NCBI RefSeq assembly: GCF_013340205.1
Contig: NZ_BJTG01000002.1
Location: 310,001-374,000, forward strand
From: Anaeromyxobacter diazotrophicus
GTDB taxonomy: Bacteria > Myxococcota > Myxococcia > Myxococcales > Anaeromyxobacteraceae
Reading direction: 5' to 3'
Length of the DNA stretch: 64,000 bases
Within the stretch, counting starts at the first letter, position 1; every line of letters begins with the position of its first letter. The position numbers and the translations under genes were made by a program. Positions 25,028-34,737 of the stretch are shown one piece after another. The notes beneath the pieces were generated by a model. That model saw only the letters and a list, made by a program, of their open reading frames with translations. It was not told the origin of the DNA and did not search any database.

Positions 25028-25293
25028 GACACGCACAGGTGAAGAAGCTCGTGTTCGTCTCGGCCCTGGCCACGCTGGCGGCGCTGGCCCTCATGGCCGC
25101 CTCCATCGTCGCGCCGAAGCCGCTCCTCCTCGTCCTCGCCATGAGCGTGGGGCAGGGCATCGGGACCTTGTCCCTGGCGCTCTACCTGCTCGCCATCGTG
25201 CTCGACCTCCAGGGCGCAGGAGCCGCCGACCAGGCGCTCGAGGCGGCCGGCGAGGCGCGCAGCGAGGCCGGCGAGCCGCCCGCCAAGGCGTGA
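25024..25293 (+). CDS. small two-span membrane protein coupled to cytochrome
   Basis: An 89-residue protein with two hydrophobic helices (KLVFVSALATLAALALMAASIVA and PLLLVLAMSVGQGIGTLSLALYLLAIVLDL) and an acidic, Ala-rich tail. The GTG at 25024 overlaps the cytochrome stop (GTGA), so it is translated with the tetraheme cytochrome and may help anchor it or its partner in the membrane. No family is recognised. A start at the GTG at 25039 is possible. Confidence 0.65.
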   Translation: MRHAQVKKLVFVSALATLAALALMAASIVAPKPLLLVLAMSVGQGIGTLSLALYLLAIVLDLQGAGAADQALEAAGEARSEAGEPPAKA

Positions 25294-25307
25294 GTGCCGC
25301 GCGCGGA

Positions 25308-25331
25308 GCCGCCGCCCACGTGGGCGGCGGC
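25308..25331. terminator. 24-bp perfect palindrome after cytochrome operon
   Basis: GCCGCCGCCCAC followed directly by GTGGGCGGCGGC is a perfect 12+12 palindrome 14 bp after the small membrane protein. There is no T-run after it, so it may be a weak or Rho-assisted transcription stop or a symmetric protein-binding site. Confidence 0.45.
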
Positions 25332-25361
25332 CCTGCGCCTCGCTCGCCGCCGGACTCAACC

Positions 25362-25391
25362 TTGACCCGCGGCAGCCCCCCCTGCTACTCA
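25362..25391 (+). promoter_or_regulatory. possible sigma70 promoter of response regulator
   Basis: TTGACC (25362-25367) and TACTCA (25386-25391) are separated by 18 bp and lie 38 bp before the ATG of the NarL-type regulator. The -35 is strong and the -10 moderate. A ribosome site GGGGAGGG follows. Confidence 0.35.
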
Positions 25392-25428
25392 CGAGCTTGA
25401 TCTCAGGAAAGGGGAGGGCCCCACGCCC

Positions 25429-26070
25429 ATGCCCGTCCGCGCCATCGCCATCGAAGACGACGAGGCCGTAGCCCGCCTCATCGCACAGGTGCTCGCCTCT
25501 CACGGCTTCGACGTCTGCGGGACGGCCGGCTCCGGCGAGGAGGGGCTCGCGCTCGCCCGCCGCGAGAAGCCCGACGTCGCCCTGGTCGACCTGGGCTTGC
25601 CGAAGATGAGCGGCGAGGACGTGATCGGCGCCATCAAGACCGAGCTGCCGAAGACGAAGTGCATCGCGCTCACCGCCGTCGACATCCCGGCCCGGGTCCT
25701 CGGCGCCCTGCGGGCGGGGGCGGCCGGCTACATCCTGAAGCCGTTCCACGCCTCGGAGCTGGCCCGCGCCGTCGAGGAGGTCCTCTCCGGCGACGCGGCC
25801 CCCATCAGCCCCCGCGCGGCCAAGGTGCTGCTCGGCGAGCTGCGCGGCGATCCCCCGGACCAGCGCAACGGCCCGGCGCTCTCCAAGCGCGAGCTGGAGG
25901 TGCTGGAGCTGCTCGTCCACGGCCACACCTACGCCGACGTCGCCCAGGCGCTCGGCATCGCCGAGGGGACGGTCCAGACCTACGTGAAGCGCATCTACGA
26001 GAAGATGGACGTCTCGACCAAGGCCGAGGCGGCGCTCATCGCCGTGGCGCGCGGGCTCGTGAAGCCCTGA
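25429..26070 (+). CDS. NarL/FixJ-type response regulator
   Basis: A 213-residue two-component regulator. The receiver domain spans residues 1-120 with the acidic pair IEDDEA, phospho-acceptor Asp in VALVDLGLPKMSG, the Thr/Ser switch in IALTAV and Lys in YILKPF. The C-terminal LuxR-type helix-turn-helix (about 145-205) has LSKRELEVLELLVHGHTYADVAQALGIAEGTVQTYVKRIYEKM. It would bind DNA when phosphorylated. No kinase gene is adjacent, so the partner is unknown. It is separate from the cytochrome operon (own promoter-like sequence) and precedes the fatty-acid operon. Confidence 0.93.
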   Translation: MPVRAIAIEDDEAVARLIAQVLASHGFDVCGTAGSGEEGLALARREKPDVALVDLGLPKMSGEDVIGAIKTELPKTKCIALTAVDIPARVLGALRAGAAGYILKPFHASELARAVEEVLSGDAAPISPRAAKVLLGELRGDPPDQRNGPALSKRELEVLELLVHGHTYADVAQALGIAEGTVQTYVKRIYEKMDVSTKAEAALIAVARGLVKP

Positions 26071-26153
26071 GGCAGGCCCCCGCCGGCAGGGCCGGCGGCG
26101 CCGAGGACACGCCGAGGCGGCTCCCGCCGCGGGCGCCCATGACCTGGGACGCC

Positions 26154-26181
26154 TTGACTTGGGAGGTCGCCCCCCTATAAT
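26154..26181 (+). promoter_or_regulatory. strong sigma70 promoter of the yceD-rpmF-fab operon
   Basis: TTGACT (26154-26159) and a perfect TATAAT (26176-26181) with 16-bp spacing. It is by far the closest consensus match seen in this GC-rich window, and sits 33 bp before the yceD start. Confidence 0.8.
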
Positions 26182-26214
26182 GAGCCCCTTTCTTCGGCCA
26201 AAAAGTCGGCGCAA

Positions 26215-26787
26215 ATGCGCGTCAACATTGACGAAATCAAGGAGGGCGGGCTCGAGCGAGCCTGGGACCTCCCACGGGAAACCGTAGACGAGATGGTGCA
26301 GGGCGACCCCGCCGCCTACCGCGCCCGGGCACCGCTGCACGTGGACGCCAGGCTCCGGAAGGTCGAGCGGCGCGTCCTGTTCGACGCCCGGGGCGAGGCG
26401 GCGCTGACGGCGCCGTGCGGCCGGTGCCTCACGCCGGTCGAGCTCGAGGTGCCGCTCGAGTTCGAGCTCACCTACGTGCCGGCGGACGAGGCGGAAGAGG
26501 AGGCGGCGACGGGGGAGCAGGGCGGCGATCACGCGGCGACGCGGGTGGCCGGCAGCTTCGCCGCGGAGAGCGCCGACGAGGAGACTTACTCCGGCAAGGT
26601 GATCGACCTGGATCCGGCGGTCCGCGAGCAGCTCCTGCTCGCGCTGCCCCGGTACCCGGTCTGCCAGGAGAGCTGCAAGGGACTCTGCTCCGTGTGTGGA
26701 GCGAACCTGAACGAGCGCGATTGCGGTTGCGATCGCCACGTGCCCGACCCGCGGTGGGCGGGGCTCGAGAAGCTCAAGAAGAAGTAA
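26215..26787 (+). CDS. yceD: YceD/DUF177 family protein
   Basis: A 190-residue DUF177 protein encoded directly before rpmF, the standard arrangement. Members are needed for normal 23S rRNA accumulation (family knowledge). The core domain has CGRCLTPVELEVPLEFELTYVP in the middle and a C-terminal Cys-rich part (CQESCKGLCSVCGANLNERDCGC), giving a probable zinc site typical of the bacterial family. Start is the ATG at 26215, 33 bp after a near-consensus promoter. It is 16 bp from rpmF, and the operon continues into plsX and the fab genes. Confidence 0.88.
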   Translation: MRVNIDEIKEGGLERAWDLPRETVDEMVQGDPAAYRARAPLHVDARLRKVERRVLFDARGEAALTAPCGRCLTPVELEVPLEFELTYVPADEAEEEAATGEQGGDHAATRVAGSFAAESADEETYSGKVIDLDPAVREQLLLALPRYPVCQESCKGLCSVCGANLNERDCGCDRHVPDPRWAGLEKLKKK

Positions 26788-26803
26788 CGAGAGGAGTCAC
26801 GCC

Positions 26804-26983
26804 GTGGGTGTTCCCAAGAAGCGTACGTCGAGCATGCGCCGCGATCGCCGCCGCGCCGCCAACTACAAGATCAAGCCGGCCAACGTGACGAAGTGCCCGA
26901 AGTGCAAGGAGCCCGTGCTCTCGCACCGCGCTTGCCCGACCTGCGGCACGTACAAGGGCGAGCAGATCACCCCGGGCGAGTAG
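26804..26983 (+). CDS. rpmF: 50S ribosomal protein L32
   Basis: A 59-residue ribosomal protein with the typical N-terminus MGVPKKRTSSMRRDRRRA and a zinc ribbon made of CPKC and CPTC. The start is a GTG at 26804 with GAGAGGAG upstream. The order yceD-rpmF-plsX-fab is widely conserved and links ribosome assembly with lipid synthesis. It ends 9 bp before plsX. Confidence 0.96.
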   Translation: MGVPKKRTSSMRRDRRRAANYKIKPANVTKCPKCKEPVLSHRACPTCGTYKGEQITPGE

Positions 26984-26992
26984 CCCGTCCTG

Positions 26993-28078
26993 ATGACCGA
27001 AGCGCGCGCGCTGCCCGTCGCCGTCGACGCCATGGGGGGTGACCACGCCCCGGCAGCGATCGTGCAGGGTGCCGTCGCCGCGGCGCGTCAAGGCTTCCGG
27101 GTCGTGCTGGTGGGCCCGGAGGAGGTGGTGCGCCGCGAGCTCTCGCGGTGCGACGCCGGAGGCTTGCCCATCGAGGTCCGGCACGCCTCCGAGGTGGTCG
27201 CCATGGACGACCACCCCGGCCAGGCGATGCGGCGCAAGAAGGACAACTCGATCCGCGTCTGCTTCGAGCTCGTGAAGCGGGGCGAGGCCTGCGGCATGGT
27301 CTCGGCCGGCAACTCGGGCGCGGTCATGGCGGGCGGCGTGTTCGTGCTCGGGCGCCTCGAGGGCGTGGAGCGGCCGGGCATCATGTCGGTCCTGCCGGCG
27401 CTCACCGGGCGCCCGCTGCTCGTCGACGCGGGCGCCAACGTGGAGTGCCGCCCCATCCACCTCGTCCAGTTCGCGCTCATGGCCGAGGTGTACGCCCGCC
27501 GGGTGCTCGGCGTGGCGCGGCCGCGGGTGGCGGTCCTCGCCAACGGCGAGGAGGCCTCCAAGGGCACCGACCTCACCCGCGCCGCCTCGGCCGCCCTGCG
27601 GCTGGCCCCCGTCGACTTCCGGGGCTACTGCGAGGGGCGCGACCTGCTCACCGGCGACTTCGACGTCGTGGTCACCGACGGCTTCACCGGGAACGTGGCG
27701 CTGAAGACCATGGAGGGCACCGCCAAGGTCATCGGCGAGCTCATCAAGGGGGCGCTGCGCTCGACCCCGGTGGCCATGCTGGGGGGGCTCCTCGCGAAGC
27801 GCGCCCTCGGCGCGATGAAGCGCAAGGTCGACTGGCGGGAGATCGGCGGCGCGCCGCTCATCGGCGTGGACGGCGTGGGCTTCATCACCCACGGCAGCTC
27901 CGACGCGCTCGCCATCCAGAACGCCGTGCGCCGGGTGCAGGCCGCCGCCGACGCCCACGCCACCGACGAGATCGCCCGCGCCGCGGGCCAGGCCGAGGCG
28001 CTCTTGGCGGCGGCGGCGGCGCAGGCGGCCGGCGGGACGCACCAGCAGGGCCGCCCCGGCGCGGCGCCCGAAGCCTGA
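26993..28078 (+). CDS. plsX: phosphate acyltransferase PlsX
   Basis: A 361-residue enzyme that makes acyl-phosphate from acyl-ACP for phospholipid synthesis. Family motifs: VAVDAMGGDHAPAAIVQGAV at the N-terminus, GNSGAVMAGGVFVLGRLEGVERPGI in the centre, LVDAGANVECRP and VVTDGFTGNVALKTMEGTAKVIGELIK. Its C-terminal 40 residues are an Ala/Gln-rich extension past the core (AAAAAQAAGGTHQQGRPG), probably disordered. The ATG at 26993 lies 9 bp after rpmF. It acts at the cytoplasmic face of the membrane with PlsY, which is not in this window. Confidence 0.96.
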   Translation: MTEARALPVAVDAMGGDHAPAAIVQGAVAAARQGFRVVLVGPEEVVRRELSRCDAGGLPIEVRHASEVVAMDDHPGQAMRRKKDNSIRVCFELVKRGEACGMVSAGNSGAVMAGGVFVLGRLEGVERPGIMSVLPALTGRPLLVDAGANVECRPIHLVQFALMAEVYARRVLGVARPRVAVLANGEEASKGTDLTRAASAALRLAPVDFRGYCEGRDLLTGDFDVVVTDGFTGNVALKTMEGTAKVIGELIKGALRSTPVAMLGGLLAKRALGAMKRKVDWREIGGAPLIGVDGVGFITHGSSDALAIQNAVRRVQAAADAHATDEIARAAGQAEALLAAAAAQAAGGTHQQGRPGAAPEA

Positions 28079-28105
28079 CAACGCGGTCGAAAGGGACTCG
28101 AAAGC

Positions 28106-29086
28106 ATGCGCTCGCTCATCGTCGGTACCGGCTCGTACGCTCCGGAGAAGGTGCTCACCAACGCCGACCTGGAGAAGCTGGTCGACACGAACGACCAGTG
28201 GATCGTGGAGCGCACCGGCATCCGCGCCCGGCACATCGCCGCGCCGGAGCAGGCGACGAGCGACCTCGCCATCGAGGCGGCGAAGCGCGCCCTCGAGATG
28301 GCCCAGGTCGACCCGAAGGACCTCGACCTCATCGTGATGGGCACCATCACGCCCGACTACCCGTGGCCCTCCACCGCCGCCCTCCTGCAGGGCCGGCTCG
28401 GCAACAAGAAGGCGTTCGCCTTCGACGTCTCGGCCGCCTGCGCCGGGTCGCTCTACGCGCTCTCCATCGCCGATCGCTACGTCTCGACCGGCGTGGCGAA
28501 GCGCGCGCTCGTCATCGGCGCGGAGCTGCTCACCCGCATCGTCGACTGGAAGGACCGCAACACCTGCGTGCTGTTCGGCGACGGCGCCGGCGCCATGGTG
28601 CTCGCCCCCAGCACCGACGAGAAGCGCGGCATCCAGTCGATCCACCTCCACGCCGACGGCTCGGCCTGGCAGATGCTGCACCAGGCCGGCCCCGGCTCGC
28701 GCAACCCGCTCACCGCCGAGATGTACGCCCAGGGCAAGCACCACCTCTTCATGAACGGGCGCGAGGTCTACAAGTTCGCGGTGCGCGCGCTGGAGGAGGC
28801 CTGCCGCGAGACGCTCGCCGCGAGCGAGCTCTCGCCGAGCGACGTCACCTGGGTCTGCGCCCACCAGGCCAACAAGCGCATCCTCGACTCGACCCTGGAG
28901 CGGCTGGAGATCCCGGAGTCGAAGTGCTGGATGAACCTCGAGAAGTACGGCAACACCTCGTCCGCCAGCCTCCCCATGACGCTCGACGAGGCGAACCGCG
29001 CCGGCTGGCTCAAGCCCGGCGACCTCATCCTCACCACCGCCATCGGCGCCGGCATGGCCTGGGGCGCCGGCCTCATCCGCTGGTAG
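28106..29086 (+). CDS. fabH: 3-oxoacyl-ACP synthase III
   Basis: A 326-residue KAS III that starts fatty-acid elongation by condensing acetyl-CoA with malonyl-ACP. The active-site Cys is in FDVSAACAGSLYAL, the catalytic His in VCAHQANKRIL, and the catalytic Asn in LEKYGNTSSASLPMTL. The N-terminal motif VLTNADLEKLVDTNDQWIVERTGIRARHIA is canonical. The ATG at 28106 is 27 bp after plsX, and fabD follows 13 bp later, so they are co-transcribed. Confidence 0.96.
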   Translation: MRSLIVGTGSYAPEKVLTNADLEKLVDTNDQWIVERTGIRARHIAAPEQATSDLAIEAAKRALEMAQVDPKDLDLIVMGTITPDYPWPSTAALLQGRLGNKKAFAFDVSAACAGSLYALSIADRYVSTGVAKRALVIGAELLTRIVDWKDRNTCVLFGDGAGAMVLAPSTDEKRGIQSIHLHADGSAWQMLHQAGPGSRNPLTAEMYAQGKHHLFMNGREVYKFAVRALEEACRETLAASELSPSDVTWVCAHQANKRILDSTLERLEIPESKCWMNLEKYGNTSSASLPMTLDEANRAGWLKPGDLILTTAIGAGMAWGAGLIRW

Positions 29087-29099
29087 GAGCGCGCGACCG

Positions 29100-30041
29100 A
29101 TGAGCAAGCTGGCCTTCATCTTCCCGGGGCAGGGCTCGCAGGCGGCGGGCATGGGCAAGGCGCTCGCCGAGGCCTTCCCGGCCGCGCGGCGCGTCTTCGA
29201 CGAGGTGGACGCGGCGCTGGGGGAGAAGCTGTCGCAGCTCTGCTTCGAGGGGCCCGACGAGCAGCTCAAGCTCACCGCCAACACCCAGCCCGCCATCCTC
29301 ACCGTCTCGGCGGCGGCGGCGGCGGTGCTGGCCGAGCACGGGGTGGTCCCGGACCTCGTGGCGGGGCACTCGCTCGGCGAGTACTCGGCGCTGGTCGCGG
29401 CCGGCGCGCTCACGGCGCCGGAGGCGGCGAAGGCGGTGCGCGCCCGCGGCACCTTCATGCAGGAGGCCGTGCCGGCCGGGCAGGGCGCCATGGCGGCGGT
29501 GCTCGGGCTCGAGCCGGGCCGCGTGCGCGCCATCTGCGAGTCGGTCGAGGCGGCCACCGGGCTCGTCTGCTCGCCGGCCAACTACAACGACCCGGGCCAG
29601 ACCGTCATCGCCGGCGCCGCGGCCGCGGTGGAGCGGGCCGGCGCCGAGCTCAAGGCGGCCGGCGCGAAGCGCGTGCTGCCGCTCGCCGTGTCCGCCCCCT
29701 TCCACTGCGCGCTCATGGAGCCGGTCAAGGCGCGGCTCGAGCCGGTGCTGCGCGGCGTGGCCTGGCGCGAGCCGCGGGTGGCGGTGGTGACGAACGTCGA
29801 GGCGAAGCCCAACCGCGAGGTGGGCCGGATCGTCCCGCTGCTGCTCGAGCAGGTGTCGGCGCCGGTGCGCTGGCTCGAGTGCGTCGAGGAGCTGGCCCGG
29901 CTGGGCGTGACGCGGATGGTCGAGGTGGGGCCGGGCAAGGTGCTCTCCGGCCTCGTGAAGCGCATCGCCAAGGGCGTCGAGGTGGTGAACGTCGAGGACC
30001 CCGCGTCGCTGGAGAAGGCGCTCGCGGTGCTGAAGGGATGA
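29100..30041 (+). CDS. fabD: malonyl-CoA:ACP transacylase
   Basis: A 313-residue enzyme that loads malonate onto acyl carrier protein. It shows [15 protein letters not shown] near the N-terminus, the nucleophile in [16 protein letters not shown] (GHSLGE), the catalytic His in SAPFHCALM and the C-terminal [16 protein letters not shown]. The stop overlaps the fabG start (ATGA). It sits between fabH and fabG in the operon. Confidence 0.96.
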   Translation: MSKLAFIFPGQGSQAAGMGKALAEAFPAARRVFDEVDAALGEKLSQLCFEGPDEQLKLTANTQPAILTVSAAAAAVLAEHGVVPDLVAGHSLGEYSALVAAGALTAPEAAKAVRARGTFMQEAVPAGQGAMAAVLGLEPGRVRAICESVEAATGLVCSPANYNDPGQTVIAGAAAAVERAGAELKAAGAKRVLPLAVSAPFHCALMEPVKARLEPVLRGVAWREPRVAVVTNVEAKPNREVGRIVPLLLEQVSAPVRWLECVEELARLGVTRMVEVGPGKVLSGLVKRIAKGVEVVNVEDPASLEKALAVLKG

Positions 30042-30796
30042 CCGGCATGTACGACTTCGGCGGCAAGGCGGCGCTCGTCACCGGCGGCTCGCGCGGCATC
30101 GGCCGGGCGGTCGCGATCGCGCTCGCCGAGGGCAAGGCGAAGGTGGCGCTCAACTACGCCGGCAACGAGGCCGCGGCCCAGGAGGCGGCGGCGCTCTGCA
30201 CGCAGGCGGGCGCGGCCGCGGTGAAGCTCCTGAAGTTCGACGTGTCCGACCCGGCCGCCTGCGCGGCGGCGGTGGACGAGGTGGTGGGCGCCTTCGGCGG
30301 CCTGCACGTGCTCGTCAACAACGCAGGCATCGCGGTGGACCAGCTCGTGATGCGGGTGAAGGACGACGACTGGCAGCGCCAGCTCGACGTGAACCTCACC
30401 GGCGCCTTCAACCTCATCCGGGCCGCGACCCGCCCCATGATGAAGGCCCGCGGTGGCGCGATCGTGAACCTCACCAGCGTGGTGGGCGAGATGGGCAACG
30501 CCGGCCAGGCCGCCTACGCCGCCACCAAGGCCGGCCTCATCGGCCTGACCAAGTCGGTGGCCCGCGAGCTCGCCAGCCGCAACATCCGCGTCAACGCGGT
30601 CGCGCCGGGCTTCATCGACACCGACATGACGGCCGGGCTGCCCGAGGCGGCGAAGACCGGCATGCTGAACATGATTCCGCTCGCGCGGCTCGGGACGGCC
30701 AAGGAAGTGGCCGACGCCGTGGCCTGGCTGGCGAGCGACCGAGCGTCGTACGTGACCGGAGAGGTGGTCCGGGTGAACGGCGGCATGTACATGTAG
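30038..30796 (+). CDS. fabG: 3-oxoacyl-ACP reductase FabG
   Basis: A 252-residue NADPH-dependent short-chain reductase. The cofactor motif is [13 protein letters not shown], with NNAG in [11 protein letters not shown]. The catalytic Ser-Tyr-Lys is visible as [23 protein letters not shown] (Ser in TS, Tyr and Lys in YAATK). The C-terminus [15 protein letters not shown] is typical. The ATG at 30038 overlaps the fabD stop; a second ATG at 30047 is an alternative start. It reduces the keto group in each round of elongation. Confidence 0.95.
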   Translation: MTGMYDFGGKAALVTGGSRGIGRAVAIALAEGKAKVALNYAGNEAAAQEAAALCTQAGAAAVKLLKFDVSDPAACAAAVDEVVGAFGGLHVLVNNAGIAVDQLVMRVKDDDWQRQLDVNLTGAFNLIRAATRPMMKARGGAIVNLTSVVGEMGNAGQAAYAATKAGLIGLTKSVARELASRNIRVNAVAPGFIDTDMTAGLPEAAKTGMLNMIPLARLGTAKEVADAVAWLASDRASYVTGEVVRVNGGMYM

Positions 30797-30840
30797 CCGG
30801 ATCCCCCGGCCACAGTGCGTCCCCAACGAAAGGAACGACC

Positions 30841-31083
30841 GTGACTGCAACCAACGTGGAGTCGAAGGTCAAGGGCATCATCGCGGAGCAGCTGGGCGTC
30901 TCGGAGGAGGAGATCAAGATCACCTCCAGCTTCATCGAGGACCTCGGCGCCGACTCGCTCGACATCGTCGAGCTCGTCATGGCGATGGAGGAGGAGTTCG
31001 AGGTCGAGATCCCCGACGAGGAGGCCGAGAACATCAAGACCGTCCAGGACGCCGTCAACTACATCAACACCCACAAGAAGTAG
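30841..31083 (+). CDS. acpP: acyl carrier protein
   Basis: An 80-residue acidic four-helix carrier. The phosphopantetheine Ser is in [20 protein letters not shown]. Start is a GTG at 30841 preceded by GAAAGGAACG. It carries growing acyl chains as thioesters for the enzymes encoded on both sides. It lies between fabG and fabF, which is the usual order. Confidence 0.97.
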   Translation: MTATNVESKVKGIIAEQLGVSEEEIKITSSFIEDLGADSLDIVELVMAMEEEFEVEIPDEEAENIKTVQDAVNYINTHKK

Positions 31084-31174
31084 GCGTCCGCGGCAGGTCG
31101 CGCCGCCCCGCCCGAGGTGGGCCGGGGCGGTCGAAGCTCTTCATGCAGTGGGGAAGGAGCAGGAGGTGAGCAAC

Positions 31175-32416
31175 ATGTCGAGACGGCGCGTCGTCGTCAC
31201 CGGGCTCGGGATCGTCAGCCCCGTGGGCATCGGGGTGGAGGAGTCCTGGCGCGGCATCGTGGCGGGCAAGAGCGGCATCGGGCCCATCACGCAGTTCGAC
31301 GCCTCGACCTTCCCCACCCGCATCGCGGGCGAGGTGAAGGGCTTCGAGGCCGAGAAGTGGATGGAGAAGAAGGAGGCGCGCCGGAACGACCGCTTCATCC
31401 AGTTCACCATGGCCGCCGCCGAGATGGCCCTGAAGGACTCCGGCCTCGACCTCGCGAAGGAGAACCTGGAACGCGTGGGCGCCGTCATCGGCGCGGGGCT
31501 GGGCGGGCTCTCCACCATCGAGGAGACGCACAAGGTCCTGCTCGAGAAGGGCGTGAAGCGGGTCAGCCCGTTCTTCATCCCCTCGCTGATCGTGAACCTG
31601 GCCCCGGGCCAGGTGAGCCTCAAGTACGGCCTCAAGGGGCCGAACTACTCGCCCGTCTCCGCCTGCGCCACCTCGAACCACTCCATCGGCGACGCGCTCA
31701 TGCTCATCGAGCGCGGCATGGCCGACGTGATGGTGACCGGCGGCGCCGAGGCGACCATCACCCCGCTCGGCGTGGGCGGGTTCTGCGCCGCCCGCGCCCT
31801 CTCGGAGCGGAACGACGCGCCGGAGAAGGCGAGCCGGCCGTACGACAAGGCCCGCGACGGCTTCGTGGCCGGGGAGGGCTCCGGCCTGCTCGTGATCGAG
31901 GAGTACGAGCACGCGCGGAAGCGCGGCGCCCGCATCTACTGCGAGCTCTCGGGCTACGGCGCCAGCGCCGACGCGCACCACATCACCGAGCCCGCGCCGG
32001 AGGGCGAGGGCGGGCAGCGGGCGATGCGGATGGCGCTCCAGGACGCCGGCCTCTCCCCGGAGCAGGTCGGCTACGTGAACACGCACGGCACCTCGACCCC
32101 CAAGGGCGACATCGCCGAGTGCCAGGCCATCAAGCGCGTCTTCGGCGACTGGGCCAAGCGCGGGCTCGTCATCTCGTCGACGAAGTCGATGACCGGCCAC
32201 CTGCTCGGCGCGGCCGGCGGCGTGGAGGCGGTCTTCGGCGTGCTGGCGCTGCACACGGGCGTCATCCCCCCGACCATCAACGTCGAGGAGCAGGACCCCG
32301 AGTGCGATCTGGACGTCGTGCCGAACACGGCCCGGGAGAAGCGGGTCGACGCCGTGATGTCGAACAGCTTCGGCTTCGGCGGCACCAACGCGGTGCTCTG
32401 CTTCAAGCGCGTCTAG
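31175..32416 (+). CDS. fabF: 3-oxoacyl-ACP synthase II
   Basis: A 413-residue KAS II for chain elongation. The N-terminus [15 protein letters not shown], the active-site Cys in [13 protein letters not shown], the His residues in [12 protein letters not shown] and [18 protein letters not shown], and the C-terminal [13 protein letters not shown] are all present. A longer frame begins at 31148, but the ATG at 31175 has AGGAGG at ideal distance. It is the last fab gene of the operon; a GC-rich hairpin follows before rpiB. Confidence 0.96.
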   Translation: MSRRRVVVTGLGIVSPVGIGVEESWRGIVAGKSGIGPITQFDASTFPTRIAGEVKGFEAEKWMEKKEARRNDRFIQFTMAAAEMALKDSGLDLAKENLERVGAVIGAGLGGLSTIEETHKVLLEKGVKRVSPFFIPSLIVNLAPGQVSLKYGLKGPNYSPVSACATSNHSIGDALMLIERGMADVMVTGGAEATITPLGVGGFCAARALSERNDAPEKASRPYDKARDGFVAGEGSGLLVIEEYEHARKRGARIYCELSGYGASADAHHITEPAPEGEGGQRAMRMALQDAGLSPEQVGYVNTHGTSTPKGDIAECQAIKRVFGDWAKRGLVISSTKSMTGHLLGAAGGVEAVFGVLALHTGVIPPTINVEEQDPECDLDVVPNTAREKRVDAVMSNSFGFGGTNAVLCFKRV

Positions 32417-32443
32417 CGGCCCGGCGCGGTCTCTCTTCTCTCG

Positions 32444-32483
32444 GCGCGGCCGGTCCGGGATCCTGGGCCGGCCGCGCGCCTTT
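32444..32483 (+). terminator. hairpin, possible terminator between fabF and rpiB
   Basis: GCGCGGCCGG (32444-32453) pairs perfectly with CCGGCCGCGC (32468-32477), then GCCTTTC. The T-run is weak, and rpiB starts 12 bp after it, so it may be a partial terminator or attenuator of fab readthrough. Confidence 0.45.
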
Positions 32484-32494
32484 CGGAGGTGGTG

Positions 32495-32938
32495 ATGGCG
32501 GAGCGGATCGTGGCGGGATCGGACCACGCGGGGCTCGCGCTCCGCGCCGAGGCGGTGCGCGTCGCGCGCGAGCGGGGCTTCGAGGTGGAGGACCTCGGGC
32601 CGTTCTCGGGCGAGAGCGTCGACTACCCCGACTACGCCCGCCAGGTGGCCGAGGCGGTCGCCGCCGGCCGGGCGCGCTTCGGCCTCCTCGTCTGCGGGAC
32701 CGGGATCGGCATGTCCATCGCCGCCAACAAGGTGAAGGGCGCGCGCGCGGCCCACTGCGGGAACGAGCTCGAGGCGCGCATGGCGCGGGCCCACAACGAC
32801 GCGAACGTGCTCTGCCTGGGCGAGCGGGTGCTCGGGCTCGGCCTGGGCGCGGCGGTCGTGGCCGCCTTCCTGGCGCAGCCGTTCGAGGGGGGCCGGCACC
32901 AGCGGCGGGTCGACAAGATCGGCGCGCTGGAAAAGTAG
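32495..32938 (+). CDS. rpiB: ribose-5-phosphate isomerase B
   Basis: A 147-residue RpiB/LacAB family sugar-phosphate isomerase of the pentose phosphate pathway. Motifs are [29 protein letters not shown], the active-site region [26 protein letters not shown] (Cys as base) and [17 protein letters not shown]. The ATG at 32495 follows CGGAGGTGGTG; an in-frame GTG lies two codons upstream. It is followed 43 bp later by glyA, and may share a transcript with it. Confidence 0.95.
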   Translation: MAERIVAGSDHAGLALRAEAVRVARERGFEVEDLGPFSGESVDYPDYARQVAEAVAAGRARFGLLVCGTGIGMSIAANKVKGARAAHCGNELEARMARAHNDANVLCLGERVLGLGLGAAVVAAFLAQPFEGGRHQRRVDKIGALEK

Positions 32939-32981
32939 GTCCGACGGCGGTATTGGAATCACCCCTCCCGAGGAGTCCCTC

Positions 32982-34235
32982 ATGATGCCCACCCAGCGTC
33001 TCTCCGAGGCCGATCCCGCCGTCGCCCGGCTCATCCGCGAGGAGACCCGCCGCCAGGCCGAGGGCCTCGAGCTCATCGCCAGCGAGAACTTCGTCTCCCC
33101 GGCGGTGCTGGAGGCGCTCGGCTCGACCCTCACCAACAAGTACGCCGAGGGCTACCCCGGGAAGCGGTACTACGGCGGCTGCGAGGTGGTGGACCAGGTC
33201 GAGCAGCTCGCCATCGACCGCGCCAAGCAGATCTTCGGCGCCGACCACGCCAACGTCCAGCCACACTCCGGGTCGCAGGCCAACATGGCGGCCTACTTCG
33301 CGCTGGCGCAGCCGGGCGACACGCTGCTCGCCATGAGCCTCAACTTCGGCGGGCACCTCACCCACGGCTCGCCGGTCAACTTCTCGGGCAAGCTGTACAA
33401 GATCGTCCCCTACGGGCTCCGGCAGGGGGACGAGACCATCGACATGGACGAGGTGGCGCGGCTGGCGAAGGAGCACCGGCCGAAGGTCCTCGTCGTCGGC
33501 GCGAGCGCCTACCCGCGGACCCTCGACTTCGCGCGGTTCGGCGAGATCGCGCGGAGCGTCGGGGCGTCCATGGTGGTGGACATGGCCCACATCGCGGGCC
33601 TGGTCGCGGCCGGCCTGCACCCGTCGCCGGTGCCGCACGCCGAGATCGTGACGAGCACCACCCACAAGACGCTGCGCGGGCCGCGCGGCGGGCTCATCCT
33701 GGCGAAGGAGCAGCACGCCAAGGTGCTGAACAGCCAGATCTTCCCCGGCATCCAGGGCGGCCCGCTCGAGCACGTCATCGCCGCCAAGGCGGTCGCGTTC
33801 GGCGAGGCGCTCCGGCCCGAGTTCAAGGACTACCAGCGCCGCATCCTCGAGAACGCGCAGGTGCTGGCGGACGGGCTCGTCCGGGCCGGGCTGCGCCTCG
33901 TCTCGGGCGGCACCGACAACCACCTCATGCTGGTCGACCTCCGCCCGAAGAAGCTCACCGGCAAGGTGGCCGAGGAGGCGCTCGGGAAGGCCGGCATCAC
34001 CGTCAACAAGAACATGATCCCGTGGGATCCGGAGAAGCCGATGACGACCTCCGGGATCCGGGTGGGCACGCCGGCCCTGACCACGCGCGGGATGGGCGCC
34101 CGCGAGATGACGCTGGTGGCGGCGCTCATCGGCCGGGTGCTCGACGCGCCGGCCGACGCGGCGGTGCTGGCGCGGGTGCGCGGCGAGGTGAAGGACCTCT
34201 GCGCGCACTTCCCCATGTACGCCGGGATGTACTAG
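32982..34235 (+). CDS. glyA: serine hydroxymethyltransferase
   Basis: A 417-residue PLP enzyme converting serine and tetrahydrofolate to glycine and methylene-THF. The signatures are [52 protein letters not shown] and the Schiff-base Lys in [17 protein letters not shown]. Length is normal for the bacterial enzyme. The ATG at 32982 has GAGGAG upstream. It is followed 31 bp later by nrdR and ribD, a common glyA-nrdR-ribD arrangement that links one-carbon, nucleotide and flavin metabolism. Confidence 0.97.
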   Translation: MMPTQRLSEADPAVARLIREETRRQAEGLELIASENFVSPAVLEALGSTLTNKYAEGYPGKRYYGGCEVVDQVEQLAIDRAKQIFGADHANVQPHSGSQANMAAYFALAQPGDTLLAMSLNFGGHLTHGSPVNFSGKLYKIVPYGLRQGDETIDMDEVARLAKEHRPKVLVVGASAYPRTLDFARFGEIARSVGASMVVDMAHIAGLVAAGLHPSPVPHAEIVTSTTHKTLRGPRGGLILAKEQHAKVLNSQIFPGIQGGPLEHVIAAKAVAFGEALRPEFKDYQRRILENAQVLADGLVRAGLRLVSGGTDNHLMLVDLRPKKLTGKVAEEALGKAGITVNKNMIPWDPEKPMTTSGIRVGTPALTTRGMGAREMTLVAALIGRVLDAPADAAVLARVRGEVKDLCAHFPMYAGMY

Positions 34236-34266
34236 CCCCGGAGCCCGGGAGGACGGTCGACCCTGC

Positions 34267-34733
<467 letters not shown>

Positions 34734-34737
<4 letters not shown>

